DNA of 64,000 nucleotides, taken from positions 682,001-746,000 of the forward strand of contig RSEE01000007.1 in the NCBI GenBank assembly GCA_003971905.1, written 5' to 3'. Origin of the DNA: Moniliella sp. 'wahieum'. Lineage: Eukaryota; Basidiomycota; Moniliellomycetes; Moniliellales; Moniliellaceae. The notes below the pieces were generated by a model. The model did no database searches. It was not told the DNA's origin and saw only the letters and a program-made list of their open reading frames with translations. The translations under genes and the position numbers were made by a program. Shown here one piece after another: positions 42,453 to 53,800 of this stretch. The first letter of the stretch is position 1; the number at the start of each line of letters is the position of its first letter.

Positions 42453-44308
42453 ATGCCGCGCGATGTTGGTAGGAAACTGACTGTGGCTGCATTACCAAGT
42501 TTTCGTTATGGGAGGCAAGGCGTGCAACATACAACGATCTTGTCGGCAAACGCATTGCAGGCGACCGACTCGAGTTTGTCTCCATCATTGGACTCGGCGC
42601 GTATGGAGTAGTTTATTTGGCTCGCGATCTGAAGCACCCACTGCATTCTTTTCAAGAACCTTGGACGTCCACTTCCATCCAAACAATGCCCCATGGCGCT
42701 GCTGCTGCAACAGGATTGTACGCTGTCAAATGCCTACACCGCTTGGGTCTAGACGCTCGCCAGCACCTTTTCCAACAGCGGAGATTGCCCTACACAATCT
42801 GGCAGGCGCCTACCCATCCGTGGTTACTCTTTATGAGGTACTTCAAGATGCTAGTTGCATTTACGTCATTATGGACTTTTGTCCCGACGGAGATCTCTTC
42901 TCCATGATCACAGAGAAACATCGGTATTCCGTACAAGGGACAAATCTACCGGGGTCGTCTTCCTCCCACGTGATGGCACGTTTCGTGGTTGAGGACGACG
43001 AGTATGTGGCAGCGAGGACTGAGATGGATGCCACCATCAAGGATGTCTTTGGGCAGATTGTTCAAGCCGTCGAATATTGCCATGGTCTTGGAATTTACCA
43101 CCGTGACCTCAAGCCCGAGAATATCTTATGCTTGGAAGGTGGCTCGCGAATCATGCTTGCTGATTTTGGTTTAGCCACGACGGACAAGAACAGTTCAGAT
43201 TTTGGTTGCGGGTCAACATTCTACATGGGGCCCGAATGTCGTGGTGGCATCCTTAGCCGACCCAGCTTTTACGACTCATCAGCCAACGACGTATGGAGCA
43301 TGGGCGTTATCTTGGTCAATCTGGTGTGTGGGCGCAACCCATGGAAGCAAGCAACGGCGTCGGACGAGACCTTCCAGGAGTTTTTGCGTAACCCTGACTT
43401 CCTTATGGAGATCCTACCTATCTCGAACTCTCAACGCGATCCTTAAGCGCATTTTCTCCCCCTTCCCTGAAGCACGGTGTTCTATCCATGAGGTCAACGC
43501 CCTTCTACGCGGATGTGATCGATTGACTGCAACTAATGCTGAGTTGTTGGCACGACATGAAGCGCGACGAGAAACACACCAGCGGGCTCAAGTTGCTCGT
43601 ACACATGTTGCTGAAAAAGACACCATTTTCCCAATAAGTGGTTCTCATGATCAGAAAAAACAGCTGCTTGTCACGCGAAAACACCTTGCAACCCCCTCCT
43701 ATCACGATCATGGAACCACCCATGCAAGTCCTTCTGCTCGTTCACGCTTTTTCTTCAATCAAGGGCATACACACGCAGCTCAATCTAATCGGTCCATTCG
43801 CCACCATAAGGCAAAGAGCGTGGGCATTGACTCCACCCGAAATCCTTTCGGGAACGTTCATTCCTTCTCTTCGTCTTCTTCGATACATACACGCCGCAAT
43901 TCTTTCTCTCAGTCAAAATGCACAAACGGGGGAGCACCGGCTGGTAATACACCACCGTGTAACGGTTTGATTTCAACCACGGATGATTCCTCCCAAGAGG
44001 TTCTTTCAGACAAAGCTACGGTTGACTCGTCAAAGAACTTCGGGTCCTCTTCTACTGCTCCTACTTCACATTCATCGTCCATTAAATCGTCGGTGCCCAG
44101 CCCTGACACGCTAGCACATTTGCCGCGTATGGGCAAACAAGACAAAGACGCTGTTGCATGTCCTACTTTGGACTCGCTCTACGGTTTCCCAACTGACAAA
44201 ACCGGTTCCCAAGTTAGATCCGCCCTTTATACCCTGGATCAAGCTGCTATAAATGACGGTCACTACGTATTCCACTACCCTCCCTCCGACTGGGGTTGTG
44301 GTGTATGA
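42453..44308 (+). CDS. Serine/threonine kinase, Ran1/Pat1-Ksp1-like
   Basis: The kinase domain near the N-terminus begins YNDLVGKRIAGDRLEFVSII with glycine loop GLGAYGVVYLARDL. It continues with YAVKCLHRLG (VAIK-type lysine), LYEVLQDASCIYVIMDFCPD and the catalytic YHRDLKPENILC. DFGLATTDKNSS and GSTFYMGPECRGG follow, the latter characteristic of the Ran1/Sks1/Vhs1/Ksp1 group. SMGVILVNLVCGRNPWKQA and LNAILKRIFSPFPEARCSI complete the domain. A long Ser/His-rich tail follows and ends at TGA 44306-44308. These kinases act in nutrient signalling and the switch between mitosis and meiosis (family knowledge). The N-terminus is uncertain: I use ATG 42453, which requires one frame change near 42510. 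A second lies near 42780 and a third near 43430. Confidence 0.85.
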
Positions 44309-45034
44309 GTCAGAAGCCAATACGGACGACGAAAATTGTCTCCCCCCTTTGACAACGTATCAAGAACGTATGGGCAGGTGAAGGCATCATTGCAGAAATG
44401 GATCGCTGCGGTTGCCGGTCAACTCATAGCAGGCCATACGCGTTCTTCATTAGTACAGAGTATCAGCCTTTTGTACATGTAGATGAACGACTACTATAGA
44501 TCAACAGCCATATGCTACGCAGTTACTCTCTCCTCGTATCTCTTGCTCGTCATTTGTACACATATGCACAATCTTTTCGGCTAGGGGGATGCAGCGTCTC
44601 GCTTTCAGCATACGCCGCTCGTAATGCCTGACGATGGTAGTGCTGGGGGCCACCGATATCAAATCAGCCTTCTCATTAGTGGGTGGGCGCACGAGGCTAA
44701 TGGGCCAACTGTTTGCCTATATCCGTTTTTCAAATGATATGTGGATGGATCCATAAGGATGGTACTGGTACAAAACTACTAATAGCGTAGAGCCAGAAAG
44801 CAAGACACGACGAAGAGAGCAGGTGTTGATACGACTTGGAGAATCGGGACGGGCTCCAGCATGAAGCTGGGCAGAATGCATGTAGGGAAACCACTTCAAA
44901 GGAGGGGCGACGATCGGAGTCAGTCAGATATGTCACGAGATTTTCGGGGAAGTCGATCGCATACTCCGCCGGGGGGCTGCGAATCAACGCGGAGTGATAT
45001 CAATATCGGGCAGGCGGGGAGATGCTTATGGGGA
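44309..45034. other. Intergenic, convergent 3' ends
   Basis: These 726 bases lie between the kinase and the CDC24-like gene. I checked the minus strand for a continuation of CDC24 (PH or PB1 domain) and saw none. No repeat or RNA gene is apparent. Confidence 0.45.
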
Positions 45035-48000
45035 TCAAGCTTTCTCTCCTCGGAAAAGGGAAGCAGACGTGGGGTAGTCGACCTCATCCCGGAAAAGGTC
45101 CAACGGGGTTGAGAAATGGGCCGGCGGGCGACGGGTTGCTAAGCCCAACCCAGCATGTCCTTGGTCGGGAAGGAGAGGCAGTGGCTTATTAGCCCTTTTC
45201 CAATCCGGGGAAAGTTGCTTGTTGCAGGGACTGGTCTCGGGAAGACTGGCTTTGGGGTCGCACGAGGGTACCGCACTACGCCTTAACACACGCCGGGAAG
45301 GAGAGTGAGTTGGCCCCGATGGCATGGCCGATGCCAGGTGCTCATCCTGGGGTGAAGTCGGTGAGGAGCGAGAATGAGGTTTTGGATGGAAAGGGATGAG
45401 TGTCAGGGCCGGTGAGATCAACCGAGCCGATGCCAGCCGGAGACGATGGAGCAGGAGCCGAAGGAGAAGCAGACCATCCTGCGGCCTTACTTCCTTCGGG
45501 AAATGGGGCATAGCGGCTAAAACGGGAGAGGTACCGAACATCGTGGTCGATTGGAGTACTCAAACCCGTTGATTGCGAGGTACGCGAACCGGATGCATGT
45601 GAACCTGAATAGGACATTAACACAGAGGTGTATTCTGTGGCCGAACCACGAAATGAAGAAGCACCACTTGAAGATGTGTTGTTTGGGACGTGACGATCGG
45701 ACCACAAGGAACATTTCGGCTCGTGTTCCCCATCCAATGAAGGCGTAGTTGTTGAGCGGCGATGACAGGTAGCTCCATCTCCCGCCATGCTAGATGATGG
45801 GACAGCATAGTGGATTGGGTTAAACTTGACCGATAGCTCCAGTCATCGCCCGAGACCGAGGGTCGGGATGACCGAGGGGAGGCAGGCGTGCTGGAGCATG
45901 TGCTGCCGCTGCGATGGTTCAACGCTTCCAGCCCACCCAGAGACTCATACTTCTGGATATCTCCATGCGAATGGGGAATATCAGAGGGCGAGTCTTGATC
46001 AAAAGACAGGCCAAGAGCAGTAAGTAGGTCGTGACTAACCTGAGCCTTGAGAGTACGACCCGCTGGCATACGCGCGGGAACCACACTTTCTACCCTTTCT
46101 TCCTCAGTAATATCTGATGGGCGCCCTTGCAGAGAGGGGAGTTCGGACTCGGTGAACGGTGAAAGCATGCGCGAACCAGACAACGCGGATTGTGCAGTGA
46201 CAGTGGCGAGTGAAGAAGCGATTGATGGCGCGTGTTGTAGGAAGGCAGTAGAGGCTGGAGGATAGTTGGTCGACTCAGGACTGTTGTACATCGCTCCTGT
46301 GCATAGTGCGTTCTCTTTCTCGGGCTTGATGCTTGGGGTAAAGACCTGCGCAGGGATCAGGGCAGGGGGGGAGGCCTTCAGTCCATCGCTCGAATGCGCG
46401 GGCCACTTTCGAGCACCTGCGGAGGGGTTTGAGGGCAGATGCGAAGCGGATGTTCGGTATTTCTGAATGAGCTCTGCAGAGCCCTTAGTTCCTTGGCTTG
46501 AACCGCAGGGTTGGTCCAACGGCCATTCTGAAGACGGCCCATCCCAGTCAAGATGAGGCCAATAGGTTGACCACGACTCATTGAAACGAGAACTTTCACC
46601 GAGCGGGCGGCTGTGGGGCCGCTGAGGCGAGACTGGTGGAGAGGTGAATCCTGAGCCTTCTGCCCGGTTGGCTCGAAGAGGATTGGATCCAGCCTCAGGC
46701 CTGATCCGTGGAAGTAGGGGGGGACGGCAGGAAGTATTCTCATAACCTTGCACTGAAGCTGAGGGTCCGAGATCCGAAGGGGCCAAGGGAAAAGTCGCCA
46801 TTGCTGGGGTCACAGGTATATTCTGGTTTTGAGAAATACCAAGGGGCACAACTTTGTGTCCTCGCTGTGCTCTAGCTGAAGTAGACACCGTCTCGGCGTG
46901 CTGGCTCCCCTTGCGCTGCGCATGTGGACGCGGCCAAAACAAGTCCGGCGTACCCTTTGTCCCTGGGAAGGCATGATCAGCTGAAACAGCCCCATCCTTG
47001 TGGGGTACAGGGGGAGGGGGCAAGTTCTCATTGCCTCCCGTGAGCCGGAATAGCTCGTCCGTTTCATGCGTAGCACCCGGTTGGAGCACCGGGGACGAGC
47101 ATGCAGGTGAGGAGAATTCAGCCGTGCGAGGACTTGGGGATAGCCACAAGCCCAAGCCTGATGTATGAGACCCCGCAGTCATGGTCGCGCCCGAGGGGAA
47201 CCGATTTAATAGTGGTCGCAACGATCGTTTCACTGCACTATTACCACGTTGGGCTTGGGCTTGAACTGGTTTTACATCCCCTCATTTGACCATGTTGGCG
47301 CGAAGGTCGAAGGCGACAATGGAGCAGCTGCCGAGGGGCGAGGTGATGATTTTGGAGGTTCAGGGAGTAGTACGTTCATAGGGTTACTAGATCCCGCCGG
47401 ACTGGCAGGTTCCGAGCGAGTCCGAGCAAAAGAGCGAGCAGCCCACGGTGCCAGAGAGGGGCGCGAAGTCGTGGCAGTCCGGGGCGATGAAATGGAACTC
47501 CAGCCACGGCGAGACGTCACTCCAGGGGAAAGGGATAGATCGTCGGACTTCCGTATCGGACTGGGTGCCAGTTGAGCCGAAGGACCGAGGGAATGAAGAT
47601 CCAAAGGAGGTTGATCCCCGGAAAGCATCCTCGGCGTCGCCGGCATGGTCTTGCTGTTGGTTGGTACGAGATCAAAGTATGATCCAGCAGACGGATCGGG
47701 CGTACGTGCCATAGCCATGCCATTTGCCGCACTCGACATTGGAGTGGAGGGTGTTATCCTTGATTCGTTTTGAACGGTAACATTCTCGACTGCATGGTGA
47801 TCGGAGTCGTTGACTTGAGCCGCAACTTCCCGCATTGCGGTCTGTGCACGCATCAGCGTCTTGCCTACTCGATTTGCCCTGGGTGTTGACAGCTTCGAAG
47901 TGCGCTTTATCATCTCCTACAAGTGAGGAGGTCAGTATCCCATAGGGAGGGGAAGGAACAGAGATACGTACGTCAAGGAGCAATGGGTACTGGCAAATCC

Positions 48001-49378
48001 GCTGGACAGGTTTAATCAGGAAGGCGCCCAAGCTGTAATAGGGATCCAGAAAGTACTGCTCGACGTCGGATCGTCCCAGCATGCATACTGATGCAATGGA
48101 CCCTGCCTCTCTTGTCGCCAAATCCAACGCGTGTGCATAGTTGGCGCAAAAAGGCTTATAGATGCGCAATTCAGAGGCCATGGCACAAAACACGCGCCCA
48201 ACACCATGTGCTTGTCGCTCGATCTCGTGAAGGCGAGATCGCTCCAATGGAACCTCCTGCGAGTCCCAAACAGCAGGAGACGGGCAAAGCACCTGCTCGA
48301 TCTTGGTGAGTAAGCGGCGCTGGACGTCCACGATCTGGTCAAGATTGCCAAAGATAGAGTGCAGCACGTCCTGGCCCAACACATCGTACTTGGCCAGAAC
48401 ACGGGCGAAGCCTTGAATCCGTTCCAGATCAGCCACGTAGTTTCGCTCAGTTGTTAACAGCTCATGCATAACCCTTGAGAGTTGAACGGAACGCCCATCG
48501 TAGTGGAGTCAAGCGCAGCAGGCAGGTGGTAATGCCCCGACTTTCTTCTTCTGACGAATTGTGGGTCCAAGGAGGAAGAAGTCGACCTCGAGCTTCCAAT
48601 AATTCCAGCAGCCGGTCGACAGTGTTGATGACCCGGATGAAGCCATTGGTATCATCCTTGTATAGATCGGAAACGGAGAAGCACCATTCGCTCTCCCAAC
48701 CTAGACCGGTTTCCCAAGTAGGAAAACGGGAGCCACTGGCGGGTGCTGACGGTGAATATGGCGGAGCACGCAAAGCCATGATGAACTTGGCAGTCAAACG
48801 TTTCGCCTGGTTGACACTTGTACTGGTGGGCCGATCAAACGAGTCACCGGGTCGGCCGAGGGGTTCAATGGCAGTTGGCGAGCGCCCAGGAGTTGAAGAG
48901 AAAACAAAGGGCACTTCCGGTGCGTAGACAAGTCCAGACCTGGCCCACAACGTCATTTGAATGATCAAAGGAAAGGGACAGGGACGAGAACGAGGCCGAG
49001 TCTGACAATGAGGGCAAGCTGCCCTGCGATAGGGAAGGAGGCAGGCGAGAGAACGTTGGTGTCGAGGGAAAAGAATAGTACTCTACAAACCCAGGAACTC
49101 GCGCAAGGCGTGCACGAAGACGGACGCACTGCTGGAACAGGCTCAGCGCAGGAGGTGCATCGGAAGGCTGTCGCTGAGAAGAGCAACAGTTGGGAGGGGA
49201 CGAGGAGAGCGGGGGGTGTGGCGGGAGTGATGGGGGTGCTGGGAGTGGGAGTGCCAGGCACGGCGGCCGATACGGCGAAGGTTGCAGCGGCCGAGGCAAG
49301 CGCAGACAGACTGAGCTTGCGTGTGGATCGACGGCGTGCAAACGACTGTGTGTTGGAGGTGTTGGGTGGGTGGGACAT
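45035..49378 (-). CDS. CDC24: Cdc24-like Rho/Cdc42 GEF with CH and DH domains and long disordered tail
   Basis: Cdc24 activates Cdc42 to establish polarity. The start is ATG 49378-49376 (MSHPPNTSNTQSFARRRSTR). A CH-like domain contains ALSLFQQCVRLRARLARVPG, later VWTCLRTGSALCFLFNSW and WCFSVSDLYKDDTNGF with INTVDRLLELLEARG. The DH domain begins ELLTTERNYVADLERIQGF. It includes LHSIFGNLDQIVDVQRRLL, YKPFCANYAHALDLA and AFLIKPVQRICQYPLLLD. An intron at 47917-47971 (GTACGT...TTGTAG) precedes EMIKRTSKLSTPRANRVGKT. After this come nearly 900 codons of Ser/Pro-rich sequence ending at 45035. I can find neither the PH domain nor the C-terminal PB1 domain of typical Cdc24. A possible 44-bp intron lies near 47231-47274; otherwise the tail could be a separate gene. 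Frame changes lie near 49180, 48870, 45760, 45500 and 45350. Confidence 0.8.
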
Positions 49379-49564
49379 GATGGGAAGGGCACAGCAGAAG
49401 CCGATGTCTGCTGAGCCTCAGGCGGCAAGCATGAAGCGTGGGGCAGAAAGGGAGGTGGTGGTGGGGCAGGACGGGCAGCAGGGGCAGGTGGGATAGGAAT
49501 GCGGCATATGCGTCCCGCCGGCTGCTGCTGGTTGGATGAGCGATCGATATTCGATGGCCATGGA

Positions 49565-49578
49565 TCATGCATCATGCG
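49565..49578. repeat. Heptad array TCA-TGCA-TCA-TGCG
   Basis: Two TCA triplets 7 bp apart flank the palindrome TGCA; about 190 bp upstream of CDC24, reading TGA on the CDC24 sense strand. Confidence 0.65.
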
Positions 49579-49630
49579 TCGTGCCCAAACACCGCACCGC
49601 GTACATGCTGAGCGGCGACGCGGCGACATG

Positions 49631-49647
49631 TGACCGCTGACGCATCA
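49631..49647. repeat. Heptad array TGA-CCGC-TGA-CGCA-TCA
   Basis: TGA at 49631 and 49638 and TCA at 49645 keep the 7-bp phase. The same TGA-CCGC-TGA core recurs at 49808-49817. Confidence 0.65.
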
Positions 49648-51560
49648 CAGGTCGTGCGTTCAGATGCCGATCTCAGGTCTGGGGCGGCCTGAGCGGCACA
49701 GTGCCCAGTGCAGGAGGCCGCGTGTTGTGCCGTCCTGCGCCTGGGCCGAGTGTGCGGCTGGTGCAGCGCGTCTGTGCGGCCCCAATGTTTTTTTTTAGCG
49801 GTGAAGGTGACCGCTGACGCTGCACGGTGCCGGTGACGCACAACGGAACGCGTAGCCTGCGCTGCCTGCGCTGCCCTGTGCGTCCAGCACTGCACTGCGG
49901 CTGCGTTGCTCGGGAAAAATGAATCCAGCACCCTGGTGCTCCAATTCCAACCACGGTGCCCTGCCTGCCGTGCCGTGCTACTACGAGCCGCTCCAGCCCG
50001 CCCAAGCCTGGCTGCTCTTGGGTGCACTGGCCCCAAGCCGCATGATCGACAGCGGCACAAACTTGGTCAGCCGGATGGGCGAGGCGCTGCACGTTGGAAC
50101 TAGACCGCAGCCCGCCGGTGATGCGCACGGGCGTTGGGGCCAGCTGCAGTCTAGGGACCAAGGGGCCAGTGCTAGTGAAATTCACTATTGAATGTGAATG
50201 TGTGACGCGTCCTCCGCAAAGGTGCTCACGCGCGCGTTCACGTGATTATGGAAGCTCGGAGCCCTGACGCGTTCACGCCCGCAATCGCGTTTCTACCTCT
50301 GGAGATGCAGTACGCAACACCGACTGAATCACACGATGCGAATAGTACGACGTCTGGCAGAAGTGAAGCACCGGGCATCAAAAGGCGAGTGGTCGAGGGG
50401 AAGCTGCAAGTTAGCTGAAGCGTGGAGCCTCGGCCGTCGAGATTGGCACATAGCCGGATAAGAATCACAGGCCTTAAGCCAAAATGAGAGGGATGAGATC
50501 GATGAGGTGAGATCTGAAAAGGAGCCAAGCAAAAATGGTTGCCTTTTTGAATTCCCGTTGTATCCCATCGACTTCAGCCCCCCCCCACCCGACCAAACCC
50601 TCTCACACTACGGGAATCGATCGCCCCAACACAGAGAAACTGCTCTCCTCGCACCCTGCCGGTCGGTGATCGACCTACGGCAATAACACAAACTATAGTA
50701 GAAAACGGCACAGAAAAAGGGTGGCGGCATGTACTTCATGAAGTTGATAAGTGTCAGTCAGTTCTCCCACAGAGAAAAATGACATGCGAAATGGTCCCTC
50801 AAAATAAGACACAAGCACACGGGACCCTCTGTTGATGAAGTGTCGCGTGCACGGCACACGCGTCACGCTTTGTCTTCAACGTCATGTTTTTGTTCGTGTA
50901 GCAGAGTTTAATTGAATGCTCAGGGCCGCGGCGACACTTCGCGTTCTGCGTCCACGGTTATAGGTTTGAGACGCCTACAGTCCGGAAGGAAACAATCAGG
51001 GAGGATATATTGATTGCCATAGTGTATCAATTCGTGCGGCAAGAAAAGGAGGGGAAACGGGAAACGGGGGTGGCGACGAAAAGGGAAAGAGAGGACGTCT
51101 TCTCACAGATCTACTCTCTAGAGAGAACAGAACAGTTGTTACTGAAGACACACGCACTGATCAGTAGATCAGTAGTGGGATGAAGATATTTCGCTGCTCA
51201 GTGACGGTGTTTTGCTGCTGAGTGGTATATTTTCTCAACAATAACACGTACGTTGGCGCAACCCCACCCCCCACTTTCCACAGGGTGGAGAAACCTTTAG
51301 CGTTCGTCAACCATCATATTCCACCCCCACTCCTCTCTTTCTGGTTTCTCCTCCGCTGTTCATCAGACGCTCCTGATACCGCGCCCACCCTATAACTCTT
51401 CATCGGCTCTTCGCACTAATGAACACCCGAGTTTCCTGAATTCATGAAGAGAAGATCTCATGGGGAGATGAGTGGGGGAGCAAGCATCTTTGACGCAGGG
51501 CAATAATTCCTTGGGATGGACTCCCCATCCTGCGTATATGTGGTACTCTTGGAACACTTT

Positions 51561-53624
51561 TTACTTCCGATAACGCAGCTTGGTAAAGTTAAAGAAGAGC
51601 TGCAGCACCCCGCTCGAACGAGTTGCGGAACCCCTTGCGCCGCCCCATCTCCCACGGCTTGTTTACGATGCGGAACGCAATGTCCTCGTACGGAGGTCCG
51701 GCGCGGAACACCAGGAGCACCGTTTCCTCGTCGCCCGGGCGGCGCAGCTCATACGTGGGCGCCTTGAGCGGATCAATCAGGTCGGGATAAAAAATGTTGA
51801 ACTTGTAGCCTTGGACCACCTTGGGTGGTGGGTTGTCGGTATCGTAGTGGGTCTGGTTGTACTTGTTCCACTCAAAGCCGGTAGCGACACGGTTCATAAA
51901 CCGAGGCTTGCGCGGTCGGTACTTGTTCTCCCACGCATACGTCCCTTTGACTGCCGTCGGCACATTGAACGCTTCCTGGCCAAACGCCTCCACTTCGTCG
52001 TCCGAATCCTGGTCCATCGCCCGCGCTGCATCGGCTTGGTACCGCGCGCAGGTCCTCGTCGCCGTCAAAGTCCTCGTCACCCCCATGCACTTCTTCTTGC
52101 GTCCCAGTCCGAAGAGCCGGCTTGGAATGGGAAGGTCCGCGCCTTCTCCCTGCGCCATGGGTACAAAGGTTTGGGCCAGTACGGCCTTCCGAGCCATAAG
52201 GAGAAGGTTCCGGTCTTGAGCCTGGTCCACGATGGGGAACTGGTCGACAAAGGGAAGGGTGGAGTAGTCGGTTTCCGGGATGGTAGGTGGCTCGAGATCC
52301 AACGTAAAGTTGGTTTCGGTGGGAACCGAAGAGGGAGGGAGGGACCGCTGGTGAGGAGCGCAACCTCACGTTGTTTCCTCCGCAAGAACTCGATCCGGTT
52401 GGCAAGGACAAGTTTATGGATTTCCCTCAGCTGGTGCCGTGCTAGGAATACATCAATCTTGCGCACCAGCAACAGCCAATATTCCATATCGATGGGTTCG
52501 CCCGAGCTGAGTTTGGCCTCGACAGAGCGCTTGAGCGTCTCGAGTTCGTCTGCCGTCTTGGCCTCGAGCATGCTCTCCATTTTGGCTTGCACCTCGGGCT
52601 TGTCCTCGCGCAAAGAGGCAAGTGTGTCGTCGCACAAGAGCTGAAGAGCATGCCAAAAGGCCCGATTCCGTGCATCGGTTTCGAGAGAGAGGTACATGGC
52701 AATGTCCGCCTTCAGCTCCACCACCTCCCCCTCATCGAGCATTTGAAAGACCGAGTCGGGCTCCTTCAGATCCACTTCCAATCCAGCCTCGTCGTCCTCG
52801 TCGCCCTCGCCCATCTCCTCTTGCGGGAGGGCCATTCCATTGCGTTCTGCCAGCGCCATCTCGACCGATTTCGCCGACCGCCGGGCGCCGCGGCCAGGCT
52901 CGGCCCAGCGCAAATTCATCGCCATCACATCGATTGGTTTCGCCCGATTCTCTCGGATCCGGATCGCAGCTCTCTTCTTGGCCTGCGTCAGAGAAAACTC
53001 ATCTTCCTTCTCCACCCACTCTATCGCCCCCTGATCCTGGTTTAAGCGAGTCAGTCGCTCCTCTTCCTCCCGGCGGAGCTGGGCCTCCTTCTCTCGCTGG
53101 ACTCGGCGGGCGGAGAGGAGCGCAATCTCTTCCTCGGCCTCTTTCCTCCGCACCTCGTCCCGCCGCCTCGCTTCCTCAGGGGTGAGACCCATGCGTCGTT
53201 CCTTCTCCTCCTTCTTTGCCCATCGCTGCGGTGGGCGCTGCTCCTCTTCCCCGGCATACAGCAACACCTCGGCCTGCTTTCGCCGTGCCTCGGCTTCCTC
53301 CTCTTCTAGAGCACGTTTCCGTTTCTCGCGCCGGCGCTCAGCGCGCTTGCGGTCCCTCCGCTCCTCACTCGTCTCCCGCCGGCGAGGCGAACGTTCCCGC
53401 TCATGACGGTGACGAGCATGAGGCGAATCGTGTCGGTGACGTGACCGGGCGTCCCGGCGGTCGCGCTCTTCGTGCCGCCGCTCGTCGCGGCGATCGCGGT
53501 CGCGCTCCTCGTCTCGTCGGGAACGATGTCGGTCTCGACGGTTGGAGTGGGAGTGGGAGTGGGAATGGGAGTGGGAGGAACGGGGACGGCGGTCGGGGGG
53601 CGCAGCGTCAGGAGAGTCGGGCAT
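51561..53624 (-). CDS. Cactin family splicing factor
   Basis: Cactin is a spliceosome-associated protein conserved from yeasts such as S. pombe (Cay1) to animals. The start is ATG 53624-53622 (MPDSPDAAPPDRRPRSSHSH). The first 190 residues are an Arg/Asp/Ser/His-rich domain (many RD and RE pairs). Then LTRLNQDQGAIEWVEKEDEF and IRIRENRAKPIDVMAMNLRW lead into the conserved mid domain (DMEYWLLLVRKIDVFLARHQ, REIHKLVLANRIEFLRRKQR). The C-terminal cactin signature reads VQGYKFNIFYPDLIDPLKAP, FRAGPPYEDIAFRIVNKPWE and then FNFTKLRYRK. It ends at TAA 51563-51561, reached after restoring one base in GGGGTGCTG near 51616. Other frame changes lie near 52350 and 52080. Length (about 690 residues) and the C-terminal signature make this assignment strong. 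Confidence 0.93.
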
Positions 53625-53800
53625 GGTGGTGGTGGCGGGGCTGCTGATACAAGTTGAGCACCTGCAGCGGCTAGCAGCGATATTCCGCCCTGCGGTGCGG
53701 AATGCGCGTGGATTTACCCGCTGTGCTCAGCGACAACCACGTCGCGTCAAGCTTCAAGGCAGAGAGAGAGGGGGCAGGTCGACAGACAGACACCACCGCT

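Larger units (their letters stand above)
49379..51560. other. Longest gene-free region, 2.2 kb
   Basis: This stretch lies upstream of CDC24 and downstream of cactin. It includes heptad arrays at 49565-49578, 49631-49647 and about 49808-49817. A nine-T run is at 49789-49797 and a GATCAGTA tandem pair near 51157-51172. The open frame 49919-50191 (90 codons) has no motif. Some of 50600-51500 is AT-rich and could be a long 3' UTR or a non-coding transcript, but there is no direct support. Confidence 0.45.

Noticed and set aside
49919..50191. 90-codon frame starting MNPAPWCSNSNHG.
   Set aside because: No motif and no clear promoter; composition matches surrounding non-coding DNA.
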